A DNA stretch of 64,000 bases from CAYGLV01 sp964351025. GTDB lineage: Bacteria > Actinomycetota > Thermoleophilia > Gaiellales > Gaiellaceae. Both the position numbers and the translations under genes were made by a program. Under the pieces are notes generated by a model. That model saw only the letters and a list, made by a program, of their open reading frames with translations, was not told the DNA's origin and did not search any database. Numbering within the stretch: position 1 is the first letter of the stretch; the number at the start of each line of letters is the position of its first letter. The stretch is taken from assembly GCA_964351025.1 (NCBI GenBank), contig CAYGLV010000004.1, positions 26,653-90,652 on the forward strand, read 5' to 3'. Shown here in pieces: positions 23,531 to 31,866 of the stretch.

Positions 23531-24595
23531 ATCGGCGACATCGTCGACACCCCGGAGGAGGCCGCCGCCCTCGAGCTGGCCCCGCTTCTCGTCCTGCGCC
23601 CGCTCGAGACGATCTTCGACGCGGCCGGCCTCGGCGCGGGCCCGATCGAGGCCGAGCGGATCGGGGAGGGCCACTCGAACGTCACCTTCCTGCTCCGTCG
23701 CGGCGGCGACTGCTTCATCCTGCGCCGCCCGCCGCGGCCGCCGCTCCCGCCCTCGGCCCACGACGTCATCCGCGAGGCGCGGCTGCTACGGGCGCTCGAC
23801 GGGACCCGCGTGCCCGTTCCGCGCGTCCTCTACTCCCACGAGAGCGAGCAACCCCTCGGCGTCCCCTTCTACGTCATGAACCACGTCGAGGGCTCGGTCG
23901 TCACGCGCTCGCTGCCGCCCGCTCTGGACTCCCCGGACGAGCGGGCTCGCATCGCAGAAAGCCTGATCGCGACCCTCGCCGAGCTGCACGCGGTCGACTG
24001 GCAGGCCGTGGGACTGGAGGGCTTCGGCCGGCCGACCGGCTACCTCGAGCGTCAGCTCAGGCGCTTCGGCGGGCTCTGGGAGCTGACGAAGACGCGCGAG
24101 CTGCCCCGGCTCGAGGAGGTCACGGCGCGGCTCGCCGCAACGATGCCGGAGTCCCCGCCCTCGACGATCGTCCACGGCGACTACCGGCTCGGCAACTGCA
24201 TGCTCGGGCCGGAGCCGCAAGCGCGCGTCGTCGCGCTGCTCGACTGGGAGCTCTCCACGATCGGCGACCCGCTCGCGGACGTCGGCTATCTGACGGCGAC
24301 CTGGTTGAAGACCGGCACGCCGCTCGACCGCTCCCCCGTCACGCGCGCGGAGGGCTTCCCGACCGCCGACGAGCTCGTCGCCCGCTACGAGGAGCTGACC
24401 GGCCGCGCCATGGCGCGCGTCCACTGGTACCAAGCGCTCGCGCTCTGGAAGGCTGCGGTCTTCATGGAGGGCAACTACCGGCGCTGGCTCGCGCGCACGA
24501 CCGACGACGCCTACTACTCAACCATGGACGTGGGCGTGCCGACGCTGGTAGACGCAGCCTATGCTCTCACCGAGTTGGATAGGACCGCACTTTGA
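23531..24595 (+). CDS. APH/ACAD10-like phosphotransferase, probable ATC start
   Basis: A kinase-fold protein of about 354 residues resembling the aminoglycoside phosphotransferase-like domain found with acyl-CoA dehydrogenases (ACAD10/FadE36 type). The N-lobe contains ERIGEGHSNVTFLLRRGG and FILRRPPRPPLPPSAHDVIREAR; the catalytic loop is IVHGDYRLGNCMLG and the metal aspartate is in LLDWELSTIGDPLADVGY. The first in-frame ATG/GTG/TTG is GTG 23810, which would delete the whole ATP-binding N-lobe, and the frame reads through without such codons from 23531. ATC 23531 lies 9 bases after GGGGAG, so I propose an ATC start. It follows the E1 alpha stop by 14 bases. Confidence 0.78.
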   Translation: MGDIVDTPEEAAALELAPLLVLRPLETIFDAAGLGAGPIEAERIGEGHSNVTFLLRRGGDCFILRRPPRPPLPPSAHDVIREARLLRALDGTRVPVPRVLYSHESEQPLGVPFYVMNHVEGSVVTRSLPPALDSPDERARIAESLIATLAELHAVDWQAVGLEGFGRPTGYLERQLRRFGGLWELTKTRELPRLEEVTARLAATMPESPPSTIVHGDYRLGNCMLGPEPQARVVALLDWELSTIGDPLADVGYLTATWLKTGTPLDRSPVTRAEGFPTADELVARYEELTGRAMARVHWYQALALWKAAVFMEGNYRRWLARTTDDAYYSTMDVGVPTLVDAAYALTELDRTAL

Positions 24596-24658
24596 AATGG
24601 GGGGAGTGCCTGTTTAGACTCGGTTCCTCGGTTCCCACCTGCGAGTGAAGGGCTCCGC

Positions 24659-25444
24659 ATGCCAGCAATTGACGTTCTGACACCGACATCCCCGGACGAA
24701 GCGGTCGCCGCTTTCGGCGACGGCACCGGCGTCGTCGTGCTCGGCGGCGGCACGATCGTCGTGCCGGAGATGACCTACGGTCGGCTCAAGCCCGAGCGCG
24801 TGCTGATGCTCGGCCGGTCCGGGCTCGCCGGGATCTCGCGCAGCGGCTCGACGGTCACGATCGGGGCCGCGACGAGCGTCGCAGACCTCGTCGGGCTGCC
24901 TGCCCCACTTGGGCCATGCGCGGCGAACGTGGCCGACGCCGAGATCCGCGCCCAGGGCACCGTCGGCGGCAACCTCTGCGCGGGCGAAGGGCCCGAGGCG
25001 CCACGCGGCGACCTCCAGGGCGCGCTGCTCGCGCTCGGCGCGACCGTCCGCTCGGCGGGAGCCGGGGGAATCTCGAGCGACCCGCTCGAGGACTTTCTGC
25101 CCAAGCGCCGCTCGCGGCTCGCTCTCGACGTCTCCTTCGAGGAGCCCGCCGCAGGCGCGTTCGCGAACCTCGACCGCCCCCACACGCACGACTACACCGC
25201 GCTCGCCGTCTCCGGCGCTCGCGCCGCCGACGGCACGATCCGGCTCGCCGCGACCGGCGCCGGCTGGTGGGGGCTACGGCTCCCGTCGGCGGAGGCGCAG
25301 GCCGGTGACCCGGAGGCGGCCGGTCACGCCGCGCTCGCCGACGTCCAACTCGCCGACGACGCACTCGCCTCCGCCTGGTACCGCGGCAAGGTGCTGCCCG
25401 TGCTCGTCCGCCGCGTCCTCGTCCAGCTCAAGGAGATCGCATGA
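24659..25444 (+). CDS. Mo-hydroxylase FAD-binding medium subunit (second system)
   Basis: A 261-residue FAD_binding_5-type subunit. Motifs: VVLGGGTIVVPEMTYGRLKP for the first FAD loop (relatives read LAGGQSL or LGGGTDL) and AEIRAQGTVGGNLCAGEGP for the second. The C-terminal CO_deh_flav_C-like domain is present but divergent, with TAIAVSGA-like strand and a GWWGLRLPSAEAQ turn. Starts at ATG with GAAGGG about 8 bases upstream; a TAGACT box at 24615-24620 is a candidate -10 with a short leader. ATGA overlap to the 2Fe-2S subunit. First gene of the second hydroxylase operon, with gene order M-S-L rather than L-M-S. Confidence 0.86.
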   Translation: MPAIDVLTPTSPDEAVAAFGDGTGVVVLGGGTIVVPEMTYGRLKPERVLMLGRSGLAGISRSGSTVTIGAATSVADLVGLPAPLGPCAANVADAEIRAQGTVGGNLCAGEGPEAPRGDLQGALLALGATVRSAGAGGISSDPLEDFLPKRRSRLALDVSFEEPAAGAFANLDRPHTHDYTALAVSGARAADGTIRLAATGAGWWGLRLPSAEAQAGDPEAAGHAALADVQLADDALASAWYRGKVLPVLVRRVLVQLKEIA

Positions 25445-25950
25445 ACCTCACCGTCAACGGCATCGAACGGGAGGTCGAGAGCGGCCCGCTGACGCCACTG
25501 CTCTTCGTCCTCCGCGACGAGCTCGAGCTCACGGGCGCGAAGGCCGGCTGCCAGCAAGGCGGCTGCGGCGCGTGCACCGTCCTCGTGGACGGCGAGCCGC
25601 GCCGCTCGTGCCTGACGCCGCTCATCGCGGTCGAGGGCGCGGCGATCACAACCGCCGAGGGGCTCGGCACACCCGAAGACCTCGCGCCGATCCAGCAGGC
25701 GTTCACGCACCACTACGCGGCACAGTGCGGCTTCTGCACGTCCGGGCTGATGCTGGCCGCGCAGGCGTACATCGACCACGGGGGCACCGACGACCGCCAC
25801 GCGATCCAGGAGGCGCTCTCAGGCCACGTCTGCCGCTGCACCGGCTACGTGAAGATCGTGGACGCCGTCGCCGCCGCCGCGCGGGGCGACGAGTTCGACA
25901 TGACCGTCACGGCAGGCAGCTCCGGCATGACCACGGGAGGTGTGAGATGA
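25441..25950 (+). CDS. Mo-hydroxylase 2Fe-2S small subunit (second system)
   Basis: A 169-residue CoxS-type subunit. Cluster ligands: GCQQGGCGACTV plus the cysteine of RSCLTP for the ferredoxin-like cluster, and QCGFCTSG with VCRCTGYVK for the helical-domain cluster. It is about 15 residues longer than the first-system homologue because of a tail after the second cluster domain. ATGA overlaps tie it to the FAD subunit and to the first large-subunit gene, so the electron-transfer chain is complete in this operon. Confidence 0.93.
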   Translation: MNLTVNGIEREVESGPLTPLLFVLRDELELTGAKAGCQQGGCGACTVLVDGEPRRSCLTPLIAVEGAAITTAEGLGTPEDLAPIQQAFTHHYAAQCGFCTSGLMLAAQAYIDHGGTDDRHAIQEALSGHVCRCTGYVKIVDAVAAAARGDEFDMTVTAGSSGMTTGGVR

Positions 25951-27317
25951 AGGCCATCGGCGCACGTCTCCCCCGCTACGACGGGATCGCGCACGTCACC
26001 GGCCGCACGACCTACGTGGACGACGTCCGCATTCCCGGAACGCTCTGGGTGAAGGCGCTCCGCTCGCCGCACCACCATGCGGCGATCACGAAGCTCGACA
26101 CAGGCCCGGCCGAGGCGATGAAGGGCGTCCACGCGGTCGTCACGGCCGCCGACGTGCCCCTGCTCGTCTACGGCCACCTCTCGGCGCTCGGGATCCCGGG
26201 CGACGAGCCGCTGCTTGCCGACGGCGAGGTGCGTTACGAGGGCCAGCCGATCGCCGTCGTCGCCGCCGAGAGCGAGCAGCTCGCAATGGCTGCGGTAGAG
26301 GCGATCCGGATCGAGTACGAGGAGCGCCCGGCGCTCTTCGACATCCGCAAGGCGTTCGACCCGGACGCCCCCGTGGTTCACGAGTGGGGCAACTGCTACC
26401 CGCACTTCGAGGGCGAGATGGACCGCCGCCAGATTCGCAAGGGCGACATCGAGTGGGCCTTCGACAAGGCGGACACGATCGTCCAGGGCGTCTACCGGCC
26501 GGCAGCGATCGAGCACGTCCCGCTCGAGACGCAGGTCTGCCAGGTCGTCCCGGAGGCGAACGGCCGCCTGACGATCTACTCCTGCACGCAGGCCCTCTAC
26601 TTCTCGCTCGGGGTCGTCTGCGCGCACCTGCAGCTTCCACTGAACAGGGTCAAGGTCGTCGGCGGCACCGTCGGCGGCGGGTTCGGCGGCAAGGTGGACA
26701 CGGCGACCGAGACGATGTGCGCCCTGCTCGCCCAGAAGTCCGGCAGGCCGGTGAAGTGGCGCTGGACGCGAGAGGAGGAGTTCCTCTGCTCGTCCACCCG
26801 CGCGCCGTGGCACATGGAGATCGCCGACGCGGTCACCAAGGACGGCTGGATTCTCGGCCGCAAGATGCTGACGCTGCACGACTCCGGCGCGTACGCCCGC
26901 TTCTCCCCGTACGGCCTGACGAAGCACAGCTTCCACCACGCAGGGGCGTACACGATCCCGAACATCCACTTCGACGGCTACGTGGTGTTCACGAATCGTG
27001 TGCCGACGACCGCGATGCGCGGCTTCGGCGTCACGTCCGTCTCGTTCGCGGTCGAGACGCATCTGAGCCGGATCGCCGTCGAGCTCGGGATCGACCCCTT
27101 CGAGCTGCGCCTGAAGAACGCAAACCGGATCGGCGACACGACCCCGAACGGCGTCGTGCTCACCGATCCCTCGACCGTGCCGACGATCCAGGCGATCGCC
27201 GACGCGATCGGACACGAGCTCACGGCCGAGTACCGCACGACGACCGGGGACACCCGGTCGGGCGCGTTCCTGCCGGAGCACCTCGTCGCCCAGCTCGGGA
27301 ACCCGGAGGACCACTGA
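25947..27317 (+). CDS. Mo-hydroxylase large subunit, N-terminal half (split gene)
   Basis: A 456-residue protein equal to the first half of a xanthine dehydrogenase-type large subunit. It holds the a/b hammerhead domain (about 15-135) and the first Mo-cofactor domain with GGGFGGK at 243-249 and AMRGFG at 356-361. It ends after LKNANRIGDTTPNG and a short tail, exactly at the linker where single-chain relatives pass into the second Mo domain. The stop TGA shares its A with the ATG of the next gene (TGATG), so the second half is coupled. Frames differ cleanly and both halves are full, so this is a two-polypeptide subunit, not a broken gene. Substrate unknown. Confidence 0.88.
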   Translation: MKAIGARLPRYDGIAHVTGRTTYVDDVRIPGTLWVKALRSPHHHAAITKLDTGPAEAMKGVHAVVTAADVPLLVYGHLSALGIPGDEPLLADGEVRYEGQPIAVVAAESEQLAMAAVEAIRIEYEERPALFDIRKAFDPDAPVVHEWGNCYPHFEGEMDRRQIRKGDIEWAFDKADTIVQGVYRPAAIEHVPLETQVCQVVPEANGRLTIYSCTQALYFSLGVVCAHLQLPLNRVKVVGGTVGGGFGGKVDTATETMCALLAQKSGRPVKWRWTREEEFLCSSTRAPWHMEIADAVTKDGWILGRKMLTLHDSGAYARFSPYGLTKHSFHHAGAYTIPNIHFDGYVVFTNRVPTTAMRGFGVTSVSFAVETHLSRIAVELGIDPFELRLKNANRIGDTTPNGVVLTDPSTVPTIQAIADAIGHELTAEYRTTTGDTRSGAFLPEHLVAQLGNPEDH

Positions 27318-28420
27318 TGGCCAAGCACACAGGCCGGGGGATCTCGGCGATCGAGTACCCGACCGGCATGAACCAGAACGGCGACCCGTCGCAGGCGTGG
27401 ATCAAGATCAAGCCGGACGGACGCGTTGACGTGTTCGCCGGCACATCCGACATCGGCAACGGCTCGAAGACGATCCAGTCTCAGATCGTCGCCGACACGC
27501 TCGGGGTCCCGTACGACTGGATCACGTACGACAACTCGAACACGGACTCGTCGCCGCTCTGCACGGGCACGTTCGCCTCGCGCGCGACGTTCGTCGCCGG
27601 CATGGCCGCGAAGAAGGCGGCCGAGAGCGCCCGGACGAAGCTGCTGGAGGTCGCAGGCAAGCTGCTCGAGATCGATCCGGCCGACCTGGACGTCGTGGAC
27701 GGCGAGGTGATCCCGAAGGGGGCACCGCAGAAGAAGATCTCCGTCGCCGACGTCGCGGGAGCGGCCACGTGGGTGTACGGCGAGCTGATCACAGGCACCG
27801 GCGCCCAGCTGAAGCCGTACGCCGCGATCGTGGACACCGAGACGGGCCGCGTCGACCTCCCGCCGCACTCCGCGATCTCGTACGCCGCCTGCGCGGCGGA
27901 GGTCGAGGTGGACGACGAGACGGGCCAGGTGACAGTCACGCACCTCTGGCAGTGCTTCGACGTCGGCCATGCGCTCAACCCGACGCTCGTCGAGGGTCAG
28001 ATCGAGGGCGGCGCCGTGCAGGGGCTCGGGCTCGGCGTGCTCGAGAACTCCTACCCGTACTACCCGAGCGTCGAGCACCGCGGGGGACAGTTCGGCTCGT
28101 ACCTCGTGCCGGGCATGGAGGACCTGCCCCAGATCGACACGATCATCATCGAGAACCCGTCCGCGGATGGCCCCTACGGCGCGAAGGGGATCGGCGAGAT
28201 GGCGAACAACCCGCAGCCGCCGGCGATCACGGCGGCCGTCTACGACGCAATCGGCGTCTGGATCACCGAGCTGCCGATCACACCGGAGCGCGTGCTGCGC
28301 GCGCTCGAGGCGAAGGCAGTGCCGCGCCGCACAGGCAAGGTCGTGCTCTTCGACGAGGAGCTGTCGATGGCCGAGGTTGCGCACGCCGACGTCGCGGTGA
28401 GGCTCGTCGTCAATGCCTGA
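27317..28420 (+). CDS. Mo-hydroxylase large subunit, C-terminal half (split gene)
   Basis: A 367-residue protein equal to the second Mo-cofactor domain. It has its own clean N-terminus MAKHTGRGISAIEY, then AGTSDIGNGSKTIQSQIVAD (pterin-contact Q-loop, usual GQG), CFDVGHALNPTLVEGQIEGG and the catalytic motif GAKGIGEMANNP with Glu294. The base that activates the metal-bound hydroxide is therefore on this chain, while the GGGFGGK loop is on the partner chain. The two must assemble to make one active site. ATG overlaps the upstream TGA. The tail is about 60 residues past the Glu motif, normal for the family. Confidence 0.88.
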   Translation: MAKHTGRGISAIEYPTGMNQNGDPSQAWIKIKPDGRVDVFAGTSDIGNGSKTIQSQIVADTLGVPYDWITYDNSNTDSSPLCTGTFASRATFVAGMAAKKAAESARTKLLEVAGKLLEIDPADLDVVDGEVIPKGAPQKKISVADVAGAATWVYGELITGTGAQLKPYAAIVDTETGRVDLPPHSAISYAACAAEVEVDDETGQVTVTHLWQCFDVGHALNPTLVEGQIEGGAVQGLGLGVLENSYPYYPSVEHRGGQFGSYLVPGMEDLPQIDTIIIENPSADGPYGAKGIGEMANNPQPPAITAAVYDAIGVWITELPITPERVLRALEAKAVPRRTGKVVLFDEELSMAEVAHADVAVRLVVNA

Positions 28421-28805
28421 GTCGCCCTTCCGCAGCTGGAACGGCGTCGAGCCCCATCCCATCTTCCCCGGGGTGGGGCTTCACGCGATCGGTGGCGAGC
28501 AGGCGCTGCTCTGCCGCGTGACCTACGCACCGGGGACGAACGTCCGCCGGCATTCGCACGAGGCGACCGAGCAGGTGATGGTGATCACGGCTGGGTCGTT
28601 GCGGATGACGATCGGGGACGAGACGCGCGTCCTCGCCGCCGGCGATCTGGCCGTCGTCAACCGGGGCGTCGAGCACGAGCTCTGGTCGGAGAACGGCTGC
28701 GAGTTCTTCGAGGCGCTCGCCCCGGTACCGCGCGACCACGTCCCCGAGCCCGGGCGCGATCTCGTGCTCGGCGAACAGGGCGACGCGCTGCACGTCGAGC
28801 GCTGA
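28413..28805 (+). CDS. Cupin-domain protein
   Basis: A 130-residue cupin with complete motifs: NVRRHSHEATEQVMVITAGSL (HxH...E...G) and AAGDLAVVNRGVEHELWS with the last histidine. The metal set is intact. It starts inside the last codons of the hydroxylase C-half, an 8-base overlap, so it belongs to that operon. It could be an oxygenase, isomerase, or a binding protein for the hydroxylated product; function not assigned. Confidence 0.83.
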   Translation: MPESPFRSWNGVEPHPIFPGVGLHAIGGEQALLCRVTYAPGTNVRRHSHEATEQVMVITAGSLRMTIGDETRVLAAGDLAVVNRGVEHELWSENGCEFFEALAPVPRDHVPEPGRDLVLGEQGDALHVER

Positions 28806-28831
28806 CCACCACGAGACCAGGAGAGACTCAC

Positions 28832-29014
28832 ATGCCAATGATCGACGTCAAGCTCTACGACCGCCGCGTCACCGAGGAGTCGGTTCCGAAGATCATCGAG
28901 GCGCTCACGAAGGCACTCGCAGAGTCGAGCGGGGCCGCGCCGGAGCACATCCACGTGGTCGTGCAGGGAGTTCCGCCCCAGCACTGGGGCATCGGCGGCA
29001 AACCGGGGGCCTGA
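28832..29014 (+). CDS. 4-oxalocrotonate tautomerase family protein
   Basis: A 60-residue tautomerase. Methionine removal would expose Pro1 (MPMIDVKLYD), the catalytic base of the family; the helix TEESVPKIIEALTKALAE and strand EHIHVVVQGVPPQHWGIGG are typical, but the arginines that bind carboxylates in 4-OT (positions 11 and 39) are represented only by Arg11-12. Small tautomerases ketonise dienols from ring cleavage. ATG with GGAGAG about 6 bases upstream. Last gene of the second hydroxylase operon, supporting an aromatic or heterocyclic substrate, which is inference. Confidence 0.85.
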   Translation: MPMIDVKLYDRRVTEESVPKIIEALTKALAESSGAAPEHIHVVVQGVPPQHWGIGGKPGA

Positions 29015-29088
29015 CGCCCCTGGCCGCGGCCCTCCCAGCCGGCGGAGCCGGCCTCCGGGCCGCTCGCGCCGCTGGACTGCAGGATGCC

Positions 29089-29141
29089 GCCCGCGCGCCG
29101 CTTGGCCGTACTCGTTGTACTGTCCGGCGCGTCGCGCGGGC
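29089..29141. terminator. Hairpin region between convergent operons
   Basis: GCCCGCGCG (29089-29097) and CGCGCGGGC (29133-29141) pair perfectly; inside are GCGCCG/CGGCGC and a small GTAC-TCGTT-GTAC hairpin. The region lies in the 208-base gap between the tautomerase stop (+) and the diol dehydratase stop (-), so it probably terminates transcription from both sides. No long T-run follows on either strand. Confidence 0.45.
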
Positions 29142-29222
29142 GTCCTCCATTTGCCAGCGACGCGCCAGGAACGTCAGGGCGCGGACTCGTGGGAACGCGC
29201 CTCTACGCCAACGGGCAGTCTG

Positions 29223-31484
29223 TTACGTCGCGGTAGTGGTGGAGACCGTGAGCGCCAGCTCGACCGCGGGCGCGCCGGGGATGACGGCCTGCGTCTCGCG
29301 GGCGTGGAGCAGGGTCGTGCGCACGATCAGCTTCGCGCGCGCGAAGTTGTCGAGCTCCGTCGGCACCGGGCCGACCTTCTCGCCGCGGGCGTAGCCGGCG
29401 GCGTTGCGGCCGATCGCGCGGTAGGACTCCAGCGTGTAGAGCGGCGACATGCCGAAGAGCTCGAGGTTGTCGAGCGGCTGCAGATCGGCGCGGTGGATGA
29501 GTGCCGTTCCCTTCGACTGGAGGCCGACAGCGATTCCCGAGCCGGAGAGCTGCGCGCCGTCGTGGCCGATGAAGGCGACGTCTGCGACACGACGGACACG
29601 CACGAGGCGGGGCGCGCAGCCGCCCTCGCCGACTCCCTGGCAGACCGCCTCGAGCACGTCGCCGTGCGGCAGGCCGTTGATCGTCTCGAGCAGCGCGTCG
29701 CCGAAGGCGGGACCGACCGCGACGATGACTTCGGAGGGGTCGTCTCCCGGCGCAGCCTCCCCGCGCTCCTCGACGACGGCCGCTCCTTGCTCCGCCCCGG
29801 CCCCGAGCCGTGCCGCGTCGAGCTCGTGCGGCAGTGCCGAGAGCAGCGCCCAGCGCTCGCCTTCGAGCCGGTAGCCGGTGCCCGGGCCCGAGTAGTCGTT
29901 CGGGTCGTTGACCGCCGAGACGACCCCGCCGTCCGCGCCGATCACCGCCGAGGTCTGGAGGTAGTCCGCCGCGATCCGCTGGCGCTGCATGCCGAAGACC
30001 GCTTCGGCGACGTCGCCGAAGCCGCGCCGCTCCAGCGCGAGTGCGACGTCGAGCCCCGAGATCCCCTCGTCCAGCACGCGGTCGGCCGCCTCGACGTCAG
30101 CGGCCCGGTCACGGTCCGGCAGGTCGCGCGAGTCGTAGCCGGTCGCGGCAGCCTCGACCTCGACGTCAGAGATCGGCGGTAGCCCGAGCTCGGCAAAGAC
30201 GGCCTGGACCGCGAGCGCCCCGCGCCGGCGCACAGCGACGGCGTCGTCCTCCGCCAGCGGCTCGAGGCCCGCGTCGACCTGCCAGTCCCGCTGGATCGTC
30301 AGCCACTCGTCGAGGTCGTCGGCGTCGTAGTTGCCGCCGCCGAACGTGTTGTCGCGCCGCGGCATCACCGAGTAGCCAGACGTGACGAAGTCCGTGCCGG
30401 GCAGGAACTGTCCCATCAGCTTCGCCGTCTTGCGGATCGCCGAATGCGAGGCGATCGCGTCGTTCCCCGAGGCGACTTCGAGGTCGAGCCAGGCGGCGAG
30501 CACGTTCTCGGCGAGGATCGCGCGCGTGCCACCTGGAACCGAGAGGACGAGAGCAACACACGAGATCGAGCCGTTCTGGACGCCCTGCGAGCCGGCGGCG
30601 CGGATGACGGCGAGGCAGCGAGCCTCGAGGTAGAGCATCGAGCAGCCCTGGGCGGAGCCCATCAGCGCCTCGGAGCCCGTGCCGGACGTAAAGCGCACCT
30701 TCACCCCGCGCGAGGCGTAGGCGGCGGCGAGGAACGCCTTCGACCAGGGTGTGTCGTCGCCGTCCACGAACACCGGCTCGGTGCCGTAGACCGAGAGCGT
30801 CTCGGCGTAGGTGACGAGCCCCTGGATCGCGAGCTGGAGATTGCGCCGCTCCTCGACCGCGCACTGGGTCATCACGCCGGGCCGGCCGGTCTGCGAGCCG
30901 ACGAGGATCGCGATCGCGTTCAGCGGCGCGTAGCGGGCGACGCCGACCGTCGTCTCCAGCTCCGCGAAGCCGCGGGCCGCCGCCTCGGCGGCATCGGCGG
31001 CGAGCAGGGCGGGGCTCTCCTTGAGGTTCGTGACGTGCGCCTGGTTCGCGGGACGGCGGCGGGCGCGCAGCTTCTTGAGCGCGAACATCAGCTCGACCGG
31101 GTCGAGCAGCGAGATCACGCGCGCGAGCCGGGCCGGGGTCAGGCCGGCGGCGAGGCGGACAAGCTCCCCCCGGGGCACGTCCACGTCCACGAGCATGTGC
31201 GCGATCCTCGCGTCGGTCAGCGCCGCCGCCTCGGCGGCGGCCTCGAAGTCGAGGTAGTGCGCGGCGACGAAGCGGTCGATGACGTCGAAGTCGGCGGCAG
31301 CACGCCCGTCCATGCGCACGACGGCGCCGTTCTCGACGACGAGCTCCGACTGCGGATCGTTCGGCCCGGCGAAGGCGACGAGCCCGAGCTCCGGCAGCGG
31401 CGAGACAAGAAGCTCACGCCGCAGCTCCTTCTCCGCACGGGAGGCGGCGCGACCCGACTCAGGCAAGGAGACCTCGCTCCGCAT
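29223..31484 (-). CDS. B12-dependent diol/glycerol dehydratase, fused large and medium subunits
   Basis: A 753-residue protein joining the large (residues 1-550) and medium (about 585-753) subunits of adenosylcobalamin-dependent propanediol/glycerol dehydratase, which turns 1,2-diols into aldehydes. From memory of the Klebsiella enzyme, active-site residues fall at a constant offset of 7: Gln148, His150, Glu177, Glu228, Gln303, Asp342 and Ser369. The medium part has AVGPAFGDALLETINGLPHG and SGSGIAVGLQSKGT. The linker around 551-585 is acidic and low-complexity. ATG 31484 overlaps the small-subunit gene by 26 bases. No reactivating factor or microcompartment shell gene is in the window. Confidence 0.9.
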   Translation of the reverse strand: MRSEVSLPESGRAASRAEKELRRELLVSPLPELGLVAFAGPNDPQSELVVENGAVVRMDGRAAADFDVIDRFVAAHYLDFEAAAEAAALTDARIAHMLVDVDVPRGELVRLAAGLTPARLARVISLLDPVELMFALKKLRARRRPANQAHVTNLKESPALLAADAAEAAARGFAELETTVGVARYAPLNAIAILVGSQTGRPGVMTQCAVEERRNLQLAIQGLVTYAETLSVYGTEPVFVDGDDTPWSKAFLAAAYASRGVKVRFTSGTGSEALMGSAQGCSMLYLEARCLAVIRAAGSQGVQNGSISCVALVLSVPGGTRAILAENVLAAWLDLEVASGNDAIASHSAIRKTAKLMGQFLPGTDFVTSGYSVMPRRDNTFGGGNYDADDLDEWLTIQRDWQVDAGLEPLAEDDAVAVRRRGALAVQAVFAELGLPPISDVEVEAAATGYDSRDLPDRDRAADVEAADRVLDEGISGLDVALALERRGFGDVAEAVFGMQRQRIAADYLQTSAVIGADGGVVSAVNDPNDYSGPGTGYRLEGERWALLSALPHELDAARLGAGAEQGAAVVEERGEAAPGDDPSEVIVAVGPAFGDALLETINGLPHGDVLEAVCQGVGEGGCAPRLVRVRRVADVAFIGHDGAQLSGSGIAVGLQSKGTALIHRADLQPLDNLELFGMSPLYTLESYRAIGRNAAGYARGEKVGPVPTELDNFARAKLIVRTTLLHARETQAVIPGAPAVELALTVSTTTAT

Positions 31485-31866
31485 AGGCGACGGCGGCCTC
31501 GCGCACGAAGATCGCAGTCGCTTCGGCGCCCCAGCCGTCGAGGCGCGCAGCCCAGCTCTCGAGCTCAACAGCCGTCGAGCGCCCGGGGCGCAAGGCCGTG
31601 TAGATCTCGAGCAGAGCTCCGTCGGGCACAGAAGCAAGCTCGGCGGCGCGCTCGAGGCTCTCGGCGAGTTGGCGGCGGCCCGCGGCGCGGGCAACCTCAG
31701 CCTGGAGGCGCAACGTTCCTGGCGTCGCGCGGATCTGGTCGCTGTCCAGGCGCCCCTCGCGCGCTGCTGCGAGCGTCACCTCGGAAAGCGGGATCCCAGC
31801 GGGGGTCGCGACGAGATCTGGCCGCTCCGTGCCCAGCGGGTAGTCACGTTGCGGCTCGAAATCCAT
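31459..31866 (-). CDS. Diol/glycerol dehydratase small subunit
   Basis: A 135-residue homologue of PduE/DhaE. Matching segments are RDYPLGTERPDLVATPAGIPLSE near the start (usual DYPLATK.. PEKIHTPSG), AGRRQLAESLERAAELASVPD, ILEIYTALRPGRSTAVEL-like sequence and FVREAAVAYAERGLL at the end. Here the small subunit precedes the fused large-medium gene, the reverse of the pdu order C-D-E. ATG lies 8 bases from a TACGAT -10 box on the minus strand with no ribosome site, predicting a leaderless message. Acts in the dehydratase complex; substrate could be 1,2-propanediol, glycerol or another diol. Confidence 0.88.
   Translation of the reverse strand: MDFEPQRDYPLGTERPDLVATPAGIPLSEVTLAAAREGRLDSDQIRATPGTLRLQAEVARAAGRRQLAESLERAAELASVPDGALLEIYTALRPGRSTAVELESWAARLDGWGAEATAIFVREAAVAYAERGLLA

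Noticed and set aside
23531..24595. Aminoglycoside resistance kinase
   Set aside because: The APH fold here is of the ACAD10-like kind with the LRRPP and GDYRLGN motifs; there is no link to resistance genes.
24596..24658. A tRNA-like stretch (gggggagtgcc ... gttcccacc) before the second hydroxylase operon
   Set aside because: No anticodon arm or complete acceptor pairing can be drawn, and it is too short for a tRNA.
27310..27320. A frameshift in the second Mo large subunit
   Set aside because: The TGATG junction is at the inter-domain linker, the downstream part begins with a proper N-terminus and both parts keep all motifs, so a genuine split is preferred; read support would settle it.
29223..31866. 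A propanediol-utilisation microcompartment locus
   Set aside because: No shell protein, reactivase, or PduP/Q-like gene occurs beside the dehydratase, and no encapsulation peptide is visible at its N-terminus.
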